Shown here piece by piece: positions 27,038 through 36,669 of a stretch of 64,000 nucleotides of DNA (its first letter is position 1; each line of letters opens with the position of its first letter). The stretch covers positions 3,596,001-3,660,000 of the forward strand of contig NZ_JACBYV010000001.1 in NCBI RefSeq assembly GCF_013408425.1. The letters run 5' to 3'. The notes beneath the pieces are model-generated. The model did no database searches, was not told the DNA's origin, and was given only the letters and a program-made list of their open reading frames with translations. Both the position numbers and the translations under genes were made by a program. This DNA is from Pseudomonas flavescens (GTDB taxonomy: Bacteria > Pseudomonadota > Gammaproteobacteria > Pseudomonadales > Pseudomonadaceae).

Positions 27038-27305
27038 TAGGGTCTGTTGACGTTTCAGCGCGAGCCGCGTTGCCGCGAGAAATCTCGCCAGGCGAGGCGG
27101 AGGACGCAGGGAATGGTGTTCCCTTTTCAAGTCCTCCAACGACGCATGGCGAGATTTCCCGCGCAACCCGCAGGGCCGGGCCGGTTTTGCCGCGATGCGG
27201 CGTTTCTTGCCGGCTCATTTAGCCCGCTAAACCTCGCGGCTCGTGCCTTGCCTCGCGGCAAAACGGGCTCCGGCGCGGCCGTGCGTGAAACGTCAACAGA
27301 CCCTA
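27038..27305. mobile_element. MITE-like element with 20-bp terminal inverted repeats
   Basis: 268 bp bounded by perfect 20-bp inverted repeats: TAGGGTCTGTTGACGTTTCA at 27038-27057 and its reverse complement at 27286-27305. Each end includes TA, the target of IS630/Tc1-mariner elements, so the true element may be the 264 bp inside a duplicated TA. No transposase is encoded; internal palindromes occur (e.g. GAGAAATCTC). It sits between the NTF2-like gene and the first permease, splitting a cluster that otherwise looks like one unit, and fills most of the 461-bp gap there. Confidence 0.75.
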
Positions 27306-27346
27306 CACCGCCCTAATAAAAATCGTGACAGGCGCTGGAGAAACAC

Positions 27347-28846
27347 ATGAGCCAATCGACGCGTATCGAAACCTTCGGTGTCGAACAGATTCCCGACAAT
27401 CAACGCGGCGCCACCCCCATCGATCTGTTCCGTCTGATCTTCGGCGGCGCCAATACCTTCGCCACGGCGGTACTGGGCAGCTTTCCCGTGCTGTTCGGCC
27501 TGTCGTTCCAGGCTGGCGTGTGGGCGATCATCCTCGGCGTGGCGGTGGGCGCGGTGATTCTCGCGCCCATGGGCCTGTTCGGCGCACTGAACGGCACCAA
27601 CAACGCCGTATCGTCCGGTGCCCACTTCGGCGTGCACGGGCGCATCGTCGGCTCCTTCCTGTCACTGCTCACCGCCGTGGCCTTCTTCTCGCTGTCGGTA
27701 TGGAGTTCCGGCGATGCCCTGGTCGGCGGTGCCAAACGGCTGATCGGCCTGCCCGAGAGCAACCTGACCCTGGGCCTGGCCTACGGGCTGTTCGCGGTAC
27801 TGGTGCTGGTGGTGTGCATCTACGGTTTCCGCTTCATGCTGTGGGTCAACAAGATCGCGGTGTGGGCATCCAGCCTGCTGTTCCTGCTCGGCCTCTTCGC
27901 CTTCGCGGGGCCCTTCGACGCGGACTATGCCGGTGCCGTCAGCCTCGAACAACCGGGCTTCTGGGCCGCCTTCATCGGCGCCGCGCTGCTGGCCATGAGC
28001 AACCCGGTTTCCTTCGGCGCCTTTCTCGGCGACTGGTCGCGCTACATTCCGCGGCACACGCCCAAACGTCGCATCATGCTGGCCGTGCTCGCCGCCCAGG
28101 CCGGCACCCTGATTCCCTTCCTGTTCGGCCTGTGCACCGCCACGCTGGTGGCCAGCCAGGCGCCGCAGTACATCGAAGCCAACAATTACGTCGGCGGCCT
28201 GCTGGCCATCTCGCCGACCTGGTTCTTCCTGCCGGTGTGCCTGATCGCCGTGATCGGCGGCATGTCCACCGGCACCACGGCGCTCTATGGCACCGGCCTG
28301 GACATGTCGAGCCTGTTCCCGCGCCTGATGAGCCGCGCGGGCGCCACCCTGCTGATCGGCGTGGCGGCCATCGCCTTCATTTTCATCGGCCGCTTCGCCT
28401 TCAATCTGGTGCAGAGCGTATCGACCTTCGCCGTGCTGATCGTCACCTGCACCAGCCCCTGGATGGTGATCATGATCCTCGGCCTGATCGTGCGGCGCGG
28501 CTTCTACCACGCCGATGACCTGCAGGTGTTCACCCGTGGCGAGCGTGGCGGCCGCTACTGGTTCCAGCATGGCTGGAACTGGCGCGGCCTCGGCGCGTGG
28601 ATTCCCAGCGCGGCGGTGGGCCTGTGCTTCGTCAACCTGCCCGGCCAGTTCGTCGGTCCCCTGGGCGAACTGGCGGGCGGTATCGACGTCAGCCTGCCGA
28701 TCACCCTGAGCATGGCCGCCGTGCTCTACCTCGCCCTGCTCCATCTGTTCCCCGAGCCGGCCAGCGTCTATGGCCCCGCCGGCCCGCGCTGGATACGCCT
28801 GAAAAGCAACGCTGCGCCCGCCCTGAGCGATGCCGGGATCGCCTGA
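27347..28846 (+). CDS. NCS1-family cytosine/purine-type permease
   Basis: 499-aa inner-membrane symporter with about twelve helices. NCS1 features include the N-terminal GATPIDLFRLIFGGANTFATAVLG and the substrate loop around NAVSSGAHFGVHGRIVGSF. In this cluster its substrate is more likely a guanidino compound than a nucleobase (inference). A gene of this family lies at the same place beside gbuA in P. aeruginosa, as I recall. Expression may depend on read-through across the MITE upstream. Confidence 0.85.
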   Translation: MSQSTRIETFGVEQIPDNQRGATPIDLFRLIFGGANTFATAVLGSFPVLFGLSFQAGVWAIILGVAVGAVILAPMGLFGALNGTNNAVSSGAHFGVHGRIVGSFLSLLTAVAFFSLSVWSSGDALVGGAKRLIGLPESNLTLGLAYGLFAVLVLVVCIYGFRFMLWVNKIAVWASSLLFLLGLFAFAGPFDADYAGAVSLEQPGFWAAFIGAALLAMSNPVSFGAFLGDWSRYIPRHTPKRRIMLAVLAAQAGTLIPFLFGLCTATLVASQAPQYIEANNYVGGLLAISPTWFFLPVCLIAVIGGMSTGTTALYGTGLDMSSLFPRLMSRAGATLLIGVAAIAFIFIGRFAFNLVQSVSTFAVLIVTCTSPWMVIMILGLIVRRGFYHADDLQVFTRGERGGRYWFQHGWNWRGLGAWIPSAAVGLCFVNLPGQFVGPLGELAGGIDVSLPITLSMAAVLYLALLHLFPEPASVYGPAGPRWIRLKSNAAPALSDAGIA

Positions 28847-28919
28847 GCGCGCCCTCGACCGCTTCGCACACCGGGCGCCAGGCGCCCGGATCACCGCCAA
28901 GAAAAACGAGAACGAAACC

Positions 28920-30299
28920 ATGATCCTGGATATATCCGTAGTCATCGTTTACGCCGCCGGCATGCTGCTGCTCGGCTGGTATGGCATGCGCCGAGCGCGC
29001 AATCAGGAAGATTACCTGGTGGCCGGGCGCAACCTCGGCCCGGCCTTCTACATGGGCACCATGGCCGCCACGGTACTTGGCGGCGCCGCCACCGTGGGCA
29101 CCGTACGCCTGGGGTACGTGCATGGCATTTCCGGGTTCTGGCTGTGTGCCGCCCTGGGTGCGGGCATCATCGTGCTCAACCTGTTTCTCGCCAAGCCGCT
29201 GCTCAAGCTGCGCATCTTCACCGTCACCCAGATTCTCGAACGCCGCTACACGCCCATGGCGCGGCAGGCCAGTGCGGTGGTGATGTTCGCCTATGCGCTG
29301 ATGATCGCCGTGGTCTCCACCCTGGCCAGCGGCACCGTGCTGCAGGTGTTGTTCGACCTGCCCTTCTGGGTCGCCATCCTGCTTTCCGGTGGCGTGGTGG
29401 TGATCTACTCGAGCATCGGCGGCATGTGGTCGCTGACCCTCACCGACATCGTCCAGTTCGTGATCAAGACGGTCGGCCTGATGTTCGTGCTGCTGCCGAT
29501 CTGCCTGTACCGGGTCGGCGGCTGGGACGCACTGGTGGCGAAGCTGCCGGACACCGCCTTCAGCCTGACCACCATCGGCTACGACACCATCCTCACCTAC
29601 TTCCTGATCTACTTCTTCGGCATCCTCATCGGCCAGGACATCTGGCAGCGCGTGTTCACCGCGCGCAGCGAGGGCGTGGCCCGGGTGGCCGGCAGCCTGG
29701 CCGGCGTGTACTGCGTGATCTATGGCCTGGTCGGTGCGCTGATCGGCATGTGCGCCAAGGTCCTGCTGCCCGACCTGGCCAACGCCAACAACGCCTTCGC
29801 CTCGATCGTGCAGAGCGCTTTGCCCGATGGCATTCGCGGCCTGGTGATCGCCGCCGCGCTGGCCGCGATGATGTCCACCGCCAGCGCCGGTCTGCTCGCC
29901 GCCTCCACCACGGTGACCGAAGACCTGCTGCCCAAGCTGCGTGGCGGTCGCCCGTCCAGCCTGGGCATGGCGCGCACCTTCACCTTTCTCACCGGGCTGG
30001 TGGTGCTGGTCATCGCACTGATCGTCAGCGACGTGATCGGCGCCCTGACCCTGGCCTACAACCTGCTGGTCGGCGGCATTCTGATTCCCATGCTCGGCGC
30101 CATCTACTGGAAACGCGCCACCACCACCGGCGCGATCGCCAGCATGGCGCTGGGCTGCGGCACGGCACTGGTGTTCATGTTCCGCGATGGCCTGGAAGCC
30201 AATACGCCGATCTACTACAGCCTGAGCATCGGCCTGCTCGCCTTCGTGGTGGGCAGCCTGCTGACCCGGCCTCAGACGCGAGCCACGCGCATCGCCTGA
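28920..30299 (+). CDS. Sodium:solute symporter (SSS family)
   Basis: 459-aa inner-membrane Na+/solute symporter with about 13 helices, including the family regions GRNLGPAFYMGTMAATVLGGAATVG and AAALAAMMSTASAGLLAASTTV. ATG 28920 is chosen because the family starts at ILDISVVIVYAAGM; the open frame extends 30 codons further. It follows the NCS1 permease by 73 bp. Two unrelated permeases in one cluster suggest uptake of two related substrates or import and export. Confidence 0.88.
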   Translation: MILDISVVIVYAAGMLLLGWYGMRRARNQEDYLVAGRNLGPAFYMGTMAATVLGGAATVGTVRLGYVHGISGFWLCAALGAGIIVLNLFLAKPLLKLRIFTVTQILERRYTPMARQASAVVMFAYALMIAVVSTLASGTVLQVLFDLPFWVAILLSGGVVVIYSSIGGMWSLTLTDIVQFVIKTVGLMFVLLPICLYRVGGWDALVAKLPDTAFSLTTIGYDTILTYFLIYFFGILIGQDIWQRVFTARSEGVARVAGSLAGVYCVIYGLVGALIGMCAKVLLPDLANANNAFASIVQSALPDGIRGLVIAAALAAMMSTASAGLLAASTTVTEDLLPKLRGGRPSSLGMARTFTFLTGLVVLVIALIVSDVIGALTLAYNLLVGGILIPMLGAIYWKRATTTGAIASMALGCGTALVFMFRDGLEANTPIYYSLSIGLLAFVVGSLLTRPQTRATRIA

Positions 30300-30375
30300 G
30301 GCCTGCCATCGACTGCATGCCAGCGTGCCGGCTCGCAGCCGCCGGCACGTCAACATCCACTAAAAGGAAACTGCC

Positions 30376-31977
30376 ATGACCACCTGTGGGGAATTCCTCG
30401 TCAAGCAACTGCAGGCCTGGGGCGTCGACACCGTGTTCGGCATTCCCGGCGTGCACACCGTCGAGCTCTATCGCGGCCTGCCGCACAGCGGCATCCGCCA
30501 CGTCACCCCGCGCCACGAACAGGGCGCCGGCTTCATGGCCGACGGCTATGCACGGGTGAGCGGCAAGCCCGGTGTGTGCTTCATCATCACCGGGCCGGGC
30601 ATGACCAACATCGCCACCGCCATGGGCCAGGCCTATGCCGACTCCATCCCCATGCTGGTGATCTCCAGCGTCAACGAGCGCGAGCGCCTCGGCCGGGGCA
30701 ACGGCTACCTGCACGAGTTGCCGAACCAGCGCGCGCTGGTGGCAGGAGTCGCCGCGTTCAGTCATACCCTGATGAGCGTCGAGGAACTGCCCGACGTGCT
30801 GGCCCGTGCCTTCGCGGTGTTCGATGGCCAGCGCCCACGGCCGGTACACATCGAATTGCCCCTGGACGTGATCACCGCGCCAGCCGACCACCTGAACGTG
30901 CAACCCCGGCTGATCGCTTCACGCCCCGCCCCGCCACCCGCCCTGATCGCGCAGGCTGCACAGCGTTTGCGCCAGGCGCAAAGCCCGCTGCTGCTGATCG
31001 GCGGAGGCTGCGTGGCGCAGCCCGAGGCGGTACGCCAGCTGGCCGAGGCGCTGGATGCTCCCACCGCACTGACCATCAACGCCAAGGGCCTGCTGCCTGC
31101 CGAGCACCCACTGCTGCTGGGCAGCAACCAGTCGCTGCCGCCGGTACGCCAACTGGCACTGAACGCCGACGTGGTACTGGCCATCGGCACCGAGCTGGGC
31201 GAGACCGATTACGACGTGGTGTTCGACGGCAACTTCCGCATCGGCGGCGAGCTGATCCGTATCGACATCGACGCCGACCAACTGACCCGCAACCAGCAGC
31301 CAGCGCTGGCGATTCACAGTGACGCGGGCCTGGCCATCGAGGCGCTGCTGAGCGAACTGCCACACCGCGCCGGGGAAGTGCAAGGCAGCGGGGCCAAGCG
31401 GGCCAGCGCGGTTCGCCAGCAACTGGCCGAGGAATTCAGCGGCTGGGCCCACTATCGCCGCCTGTTCGATTGCATCCTCGAGGTATTGCCAACGGCGCGC
31501 TTCGTTGGCGACTCGACGCAAACCGTGTACAGCGGCAATCACCTGGTCGAACTGGACGGCCCGCGGCGCTGGTTCAATGCCTCCACCGGCTACGGCACCC
31601 TGGGCTACGGCCTGCCGGCGGCGATTGGCGCCAGACTGGCCGAACCGACGCGCCCGGTGATCAGCCTGATGGGCGACGGCGGTATCCAGTTCACCCTGCC
31701 GGAGCTGGCCAGCGCCGTGGAGGCGCGGGTCGGCATCGTCGTGCTGCTGTGGAACAACCAGGGCTATGGCGAGATCAAGCGCTACATGGAGCGCCGCGAC
31801 ATCACCCCGCTGGGTGTGGACATCTACACCCCGGACTTCCTGACCATCGCCCGCGGCTTCGGTTGCCTGGCCGAGCGTGCCCGCGACCACGCGCACCTGC
31901 AAGCCCTGCTGCGCGAGGCACCGGATGACCGCCCGCTGCTCATCGAACTCGCCGAAGCGCCGCCTTTCGCCCCCTGA
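30376..31977 (+). CDS. ThDP-dependent decarboxylase (likely 5-guanidino-2-oxopentanoate decarboxylase)
   Basis: 533-aa acetolactate-synthase-fold enzyme. The N-terminal Pyr domain carries the catalytic Glu (RHEQGAGFMADGYARVSG), a central domain follows, and the C-terminal PP domain has the ThDP motif GDGGIQFTLPELASAV...NN. The neighbours are guanidinobutyrase and an aldehyde dehydrogenase, which points to decarboxylation of 5-guanidino-2-oxopentanoate (2-ketoarginine) to 4-guanidinobutyraldehyde, the AruI reaction. The substrate is an inference from context; the family assignment is firm. AAGGAAA lies 6-12 bases before the ATG. Confidence 0.82.
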   Translation: MTTCGEFLVKQLQAWGVDTVFGIPGVHTVELYRGLPHSGIRHVTPRHEQGAGFMADGYARVSGKPGVCFIITGPGMTNIATAMGQAYADSIPMLVISSVNERERLGRGNGYLHELPNQRALVAGVAAFSHTLMSVEELPDVLARAFAVFDGQRPRPVHIELPLDVITAPADHLNVQPRLIASRPAPPPALIAQAAQRLRQAQSPLLLIGGGCVAQPEAVRQLAEALDAPTALTINAKGLLPAEHPLLLGSNQSLPPVRQLALNADVVLAIGTELGETDYDVVFDGNFRIGGELIRIDIDADQLTRNQQPALAIHSDAGLAIEALLSELPHRAGEVQGSGAKRASAVRQQLAEEFSGWAHYRRLFDCILEVLPTARFVGDSTQTVYSGNHLVELDGPRRWFNASTGYGTLGYGLPAAIGARLAEPTRPVISLMGDGGIQFTLPELASAVEARVGIVVLLWNNQGYGEIKRYMERRDITPLGVDIYTPDFLTIARGFGCLAERARDHAHLQALLREAPDDRPLLIELAEAPPFAP

Positions 31978-32026
31978 ATCACTCGACCTTTCCACCGCGC
32001 TCAGGCGCGGCTACCGGAGCATGATC

Positions 32027-33475
32027 ATGAACACGCCGCACTACATCGCTGGCCGCTGGGCCGCAGGCGAAGGCACCGAGATTCTCAGTGTCGTCGACCC
32101 CGCCCTCGCCCAGCCTTTCGCCGAGCTGCGTGCCGCCAGCACCGCTCAGGTCGACCAAGCCGTGGCCGCCGCCCGCCAGGCCCTGCCCGCCTGGAAGAGC
32201 AGCGCGCCAGCCGAGCGCGCCCGCTACCTGAGCGGTTTCGCCGCAGCCATCGGCGGGCGGCGCGATGCACTGATCGAACTGCAGATGCGCAACAACGGCA
32301 AGCCGCGCCACGAGGCCGAGGTAGACATCGATGATGCCGTGGCGACCTTCGCCTATTACGCCGATCTCGCTGCAGGCCTGGCCGACCAGCAGAACCGGCC
32401 AGTTGCTCTGGCAGCTCCCGGCTTCAGCTCGCACACGCGGTTGGAGGCCATCGGCGTGGTCGGCCTGATCGTGCCCTGGAACTTCCCCCTGGTGACCAGC
32501 GCCTGGAAGATCGCCCCGGCCCTGGCAGCCGGATGCACGCTTGTGCTGAAACCCTCGGAGGTCACCCCGCTGATCGAACTGGCCTACGGCCAGATCGCCG
32601 ACGAACTCGGCCTGCCTGCAGGCGTGCTGAACATCGTCGGCGGCAAGGCGGAAGTTGGCGCGGCACTGAGTGCCCATCCTCAGATCGACAAACTGTCCTT
32701 CACCGGCAGCAATGCCGTGGGCAGCCGCGTCATGCACAGCGCCGCCGAGCATTGCCGGCCCGTGACGCTGGAGCTGGGTGGCAAGTCGGCGATCATCGTG
32801 TTCGACGAATGCGATGTCGATCAGGCCATCGAATGGATCATCGCCGGCATCTGCTGGAATGCCGGGCAGATGTGCTCGGCGACCTCTCGCTTGCTGATCC
32901 AGAACGGCATCGCCGATACCCTCCTGCCGCGCCTAGCCGACGCGCTGAATGCCGTGCGTGTCGGTAACCCGCATGTCGGCAACCCGCTCAACGAGGAGAT
33001 CGACATGGGCCCGCTGAGCAGCGAAGCACAGTGGCACAAGGTCGGCGACTACCTCGCCATCGGCCAGCAGGAACAGCTCAACTGCCTGGCGGGCGGCCAG
33101 CCCCTGGCAAGACAGGGCTGGTTCGTGGCGCCGACGCTGTATGCCGATGTGCCCACCGACAGCCGTCTATGGAACGAGGAAATCTTCGGCCCGGTGCTCT
33201 GCGCGCGACGCTTCGATAGCGAAGCGCAGGCCATAGATTTGGCCAACGACAGCCGCTTCGGCCTGGTCGCCACCGTGGCCAGCGCCGACCTGCAGCGTGC
33301 CGAGCGGGTCGCCGCGGCACTGGAGGTCGGCCACGTGTGGATCAACTCGGTCCAGGCGGTGTTCGTGGAAACCTCTTGGGGCGGCACCAAGGGCAGCGGC
33401 ATCGGCCGAGAGCTGGGCCCCTGGGGGCTGGCCGCCTATCAGTCGGTTAAGCACGTGACCCGCTGCCTGGGCTAA
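32027..33475 (+). CDS. NAD(P)-dependent aldehyde dehydrogenase (likely guanidinobutyraldehyde)
   Basis: 482-aa ALDH superfamily enzyme. It has the PWNFPL cofactor motif, FTGSNAVG, the general-base Glu in LELGGKS and the catalytic Cys in NAGQMCSATSR. Of two close ATGs, 32027 is 7 bases from GGAG whereas 32021 is only one base away, so 32027 is chosen. Directly downstream of the ThDP decarboxylase, it would oxidise 4-guanidinobutyraldehyde to 4-guanidinobutyrate, the GbuA substrate (KauB-like reaction; inferred). Betaine-aldehyde-like substrates are the alternative. Confidence 0.88.
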   Translation: MNTPHYIAGRWAAGEGTEILSVVDPALAQPFAELRAASTAQVDQAVAAARQALPAWKSSAPAERARYLSGFAAAIGGRRDALIELQMRNNGKPRHEAEVDIDDAVATFAYYADLAAGLADQQNRPVALAAPGFSSHTRLEAIGVVGLIVPWNFPLVTSAWKIAPALAAGCTLVLKPSEVTPLIELAYGQIADELGLPAGVLNIVGGKAEVGAALSAHPQIDKLSFTGSNAVGSRVMHSAAEHCRPVTLELGGKSAIIVFDECDVDQAIEWIIAGICWNAGQMCSATSRLLIQNGIADTLLPRLADALNAVRVGNPHVGNPLNEEIDMGPLSSEAQWHKVGDYLAIGQQEQLNCLAGGQPLARQGWFVAPTLYADVPTDSRLWNEEIFGPVLCARRFDSEAQAIDLANDSRFGLVATVASADLQRAERVAAALEVGHVWINSVQAVFVETSWGGTKGSGIGRELGPWGLAAYQSVKHVTRCLG

Positions 33476-33490
33476 GCCATTTGCAGCACG

Positions 33491-36037
33491 CTACTTGCGC
33501 GGTTTGGCCCGCGCCGTGGGCTCGGCGATCAATGGGTCGTCGGGCCAGTAGTGCTTCGGGTAGCGGCCTTTCAAATCCTTCTTCACCTCGGCGTAGGTGG
33601 TGCGCCAGAAGTTGGCCAGGTCCTGGGTCACCTGCACGGGCCGCCGTGCCGGGGATAGCAGATGCAGCAGCACCTGCTGCCGGCCATTGGCGATGCGCGG
33701 CGTCTCGGCCAGGCCGAACAGCTCCTGCAAGCGCACCGCCAGGACCGGTGGGTGTTCGCTGTAATCCAGGCCGATGCGCGAGCCGGAGGGCACCGGCAGG
33801 CTGCGCGGTGCCCATTCGTCCAGGCGCTGGGGCAACGGCCAGGGCAACAGGGTCTGCAGCATCGACGGCAGATCGAGGTTGCCGAAGTGGCTCAGCCGGG
33901 TGACCTTGCCCAGGTAGGGCGCCAGCCAGGCATCCAGGCTGGCGAGCAGTGCCGAGTCCGAAACGTCCGGCCACTCGCTGCTCGCCTGGCTCTGCAAATC
34001 GAGCCCGCGCAGCAACATGATCCGCGCCTGCCATTGGCGCAGCTCGGGCGTCCACGGCAGCAGCGCTAGGCCCTTGCGGCGCACCAGATTGACCAGCGCG
34101 GCGGTGCGCGCCTCGGCGCTCAGTCCGGCCAGCGCTTCACGGGACAACACCAGATCGCCCACCTTGCGCTGCCGCTCGGCACGCAGCACACCTTCGCGCT
34201 CATCCCACTCGAGCAGATCCTGGCTGGTCACCTGTTCGGCCAGCACGGAGTCGAACAGCGCCGGCTCCAGTTCGGCGGCCAGGTAGATGCGTTCTTCACG
34301 CTGGCCCTGGCGGCTGCCCAGGTCGGCAACCACCAGCCAGGCGTGCTTCATCAGCGCATCGGCTTCGTTGAACAGCGCCGCACGGCCATTGGCCAGGCGG
34401 TATTCGGCGCCGCCCTCGCGACGCTGCCGGGCGACACGATCCGGGTAGGCGAAAGCCAGCAGCGCTCCGAGCCAGCGACCGCTCTCGGGGTCGCTCACTG
34501 CCTCACTGACCGGCACCCGGCGCAGATAACCCTGAAATTGCTTGGCCAACTGCCGCGCTCGCTGCACGCCGCCAGCAGCGCCGCGTGCCGCCCGGCTCTC
34601 GCCCGATAGCAACGCCAGGCGACTGTGCAAGTCGGCACCAGCGCCGCACTGGCCGCCGCGCACTATGTCGCGCTCGCCCAGCAGCGCCGCGAGATCACAG
34701 GCCAATTCGCCCAGCCCCAACGCCTGACCGCGCAGCAGCAGATGAGCGATACGCGGATGGGCCGGCAACTCGGCCATGGCCTGGCCGTGGGCGGTCAGCA
34801 CGCCGCGCTCGTCGAGGGCGCCGAGGCGCAGCAACAAGTCGCGCGCCTGGGCGTAGGCAGCGGCAGGTGGTGGGTCGAGCCACACCAGCTCGTCGACTTC
34901 GACGCCCCAGCGTGCCAGTTGCAGCGCCAGCCCCGCCAGGTCGGCCTGGAGAATTTCCGCCGAGGAATAGGCAGACAACTGCTCGTGCTGAGCCTGTGAC
35001 CACAGCCGGTAGCACACGCCGGGTTGCAGGCGCCCGGCACGGCCAGCACGCTGGGTGGCCGACGCCCGGGAAATGCGCCCGGTATCCAGGCGGGTCATGC
35101 CGCTGCCCGGGTCGAAACGCGGCACCCGCGCCAGGCCGGCATCCACCACCACGCGCACGCCGTCGATGGTCAGGCTGGTCTCGGCGATATTGGTCGCCAA
35201 CACCACCTTGCGCAGCCCGGCCGGTGCCGGCTCGATGGCCGTACGCTGGGCCGACAGCTCCAGCTCACCATGCAGCGGGCAGACGCGCACGTCGGACCGC
35301 CCAGCCAGCGCCTCGCCCAATTGTTCGGCCACCCGCCGGATCTCTGCCTGGCCAGGCAGGAACACCAACAGGCTGCCCGGCTCATCGGCCAGCGCCTGCA
35401 ATACGGTTTGCAACACTTTCGGCTCCAGCCATTCGCCGGCCTGCCAGGGGGCGCCCCAGCGGGTATCCACCGGGTACATGCGCCCCTCGCTGCGCAGCAC
35501 CGGGGCATCGTCGAGCAGCCCGGCCAGGCGCTCGCCCTCCAGGGTGGCCGACATCAGCAACACCTTGAGCGGCGCTTCACCGCTGTCGGCGCCGCGAAAC
35601 ATCGCCCGGCCGTTGAGGGTCAGCGCCAGGGCCAGATCGGCGTCCAGACTGCGCTCGTGGAATTCATCGAAGATCACCAGCCCCACCCCCTCCAGCGCTG
35701 GGTCGTCCTGCAGACGCCGGGCGAGGATGCCCTCGGTGACCACCTCGATACGCGTGCGCGGGCCGACCTTGCTGTCCAGGCGAATGCGATAGCCCACGGT
35801 CTCGCCGACCACTTCGCCGAGCTCGCTGGCCAGCCGCTCGGCCGCGGCACGCGCGGCCAGACGCCGGGGTTCGAGCATGATGATGCGCTGCCCGACCAGC
35901 CACGGCTGATCGAGCACGGCCAACGGCACGCGGGTGGTCTTGCCGGCGCCGGGCGGCGCTTCGAGCACCACCTCATCGCGGTCGGCCAGGGCACGGCAGA
36001 GGTCGGGCAGCAGGGAATCGATCGGCAGGGTATTCAT
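33491..36037 (-). CDS. hrpB: ATP-dependent helicase HrpB
   Basis: 848-aa DEAH/RHA-type RNA helicase. Motif I is APPGAGKTTRVP, motif Ia LEPRRLAARA, motif II DEFHERS, motif III SATL and motif VI QRAGRAGRLQPG. The HA2-like region and HrpB-specific C-terminal domain (VNLVRRKGLALLPWTPELRQWQAR...) follow. The length is typical (about 810-850). It is a single gene, convergent with the aldehyde dehydrogenase and 15 bp from its stop. HrpB has no firmly established essential role in bacteria. Confidence 0.93.
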   Translation of the reverse strand: MNTLPIDSLLPDLCRALADRDEVVLEAPPGAGKTTRVPLAVLDQPWLVGQRIIMLEPRRLAARAAAERLASELGEVVGETVGYRIRLDSKVGPRTRIEVVTEGILARRLQDDPALEGVGLVIFDEFHERSLDADLALALTLNGRAMFRGADSGEAPLKVLLMSATLEGERLAGLLDDAPVLRSEGRMYPVDTRWGAPWQAGEWLEPKVLQTVLQALADEPGSLLVFLPGQAEIRRVAEQLGEALAGRSDVRVCPLHGELELSAQRTAIEPAPAGLRKVVLATNIAETSLTIDGVRVVVDAGLARVPRFDPGSGMTRLDTGRISRASATQRAGRAGRLQPGVCYRLWSQAQHEQLSAYSSAEILQADLAGLALQLARWGVEVDELVWLDPPPAAAYAQARDLLLRLGALDERGVLTAHGQAMAELPAHPRIAHLLLRGQALGLGELACDLAALLGERDIVRGGQCGAGADLHSRLALLSGESRAARGAAGGVQRARQLAKQFQGYLRRVPVSEAVSDPESGRWLGALLAFAYPDRVARQRREGGAEYRLANGRAALFNEADALMKHAWLVVADLGSRQGQREERIYLAAELEPALFDSVLAEQVTSQDLLEWDEREGVLRAERQRKVGDLVLSREALAGLSAEARTAALVNLVRRKGLALLPWTPELRQWQARIMLLRGLDLQSQASSEWPDVSDSALLASLDAWLAPYLGKVTRLSHFGNLDLPSMLQTLLPWPLPQRLDEWAPRSLPVPSGSRIGLDYSEHPPVLAVRLQELFGLAETPRIANGRQQVLLHLLSPARRPVQVTQDLANFWRTTYAEVKKDLKGRYPKHYWPDDPLIAEPTARAKPRK

Positions 36038-36188
36038 CGAGGCTCCATCATTGGCCGGCGATTATACGGCGAACCGCCTCCCGGCTTCGCCGGTCAGATG
36101 GCATCGGAAGCTGCGTGTTCGCAGCGCCACAGCAGCTTTGCAATCCGTGCCTTGCTATAGTGGCGTCCACTTTTTCTGGAGGTGCTCG

Positions 36189-36608
36189 ATGCGCACGAAA
36201 TCCCGTGTTATCGGCGGCGTTCTCGCCGTTACATTGTTCACTCAACTCACCGCCTGCGGCACTATCTTCTATCCAGATCGTCGCGGGCAGATCGAAGGCC
36301 GTGTCGACCCGGTCATCGTCGGCCTCAACGCCATCGGCATCCTGTTCTACGTGATCCCCGGCCTGATCGCCTTCGGCGTCGACTTCGCCACTGGCGCGAT
36401 CTACCTGCCAGGCGGCCTGAGCGCCCAGGTCAGCCCGGACTCCCTGAAGGACGTGGTCGATGCCGACGGCAAGGTCGACACCGCCAAGCTCAAGGCCCTG
36501 ATCGAAACCCAGACCGGCCACAGCCTGCCGCTCGACGATCCGCGCCTGATCCAGCACAGCGGCAGCAGCGAACAGCTGGCAGCCTATGGCTTGATCCCCG
36601 CAGCCTGA
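36189..36608 (+). CDS. Small lipoprotein, YceK/YidQ-like
   Basis: 139-aa secreted lipoprotein. The signal peptide ends in the lipobox LTAC (Cys at about 23), then comes GTIFYPDRRGQ, a hydrophobic stretch (VIVGLNAIGILFYVIPGLIAFGVDFATGAIYLPGG) like YceK/YidQ proteins, and a polar tail. GGAGG is 6 bases before the ATG. It is presumably anchored in the outer or inner membrane. It lies 151 bp from the divergent hrpB start, with a TATAGT hexamer near 36156 as a possible -10. Confidence 0.78.
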   Translation: MRTKSRVIGGVLAVTLFTQLTACGTIFYPDRRGQIEGRVDPVIVGLNAIGILFYVIPGLIAFGVDFATGAIYLPGGLSAQVSPDSLKDVVDADGKVDTAKLKALIETQTGHSLPLDDPRLIQHSGSSEQLAAYGLIPAA

Positions 36609-36669
36609 TTGACCCGCGCAGCCCGTCAGCGATGACGGGCTCCCCACCTGCCGCCCCCATGGATTGCCC

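Noticed and set aside
27047..27316. 89-codon frame within the MITE
   Set aside because: Crosses the terminal repeat and has no protein-like features; short non-autonomous elements do not encode transposase.
28701..30356. 551-codon minus-strand frame opposite the SSS symporter
   Set aside because: Gly/His/Gln-rich shadow with no domain; the plus strand encodes a clear symporter.
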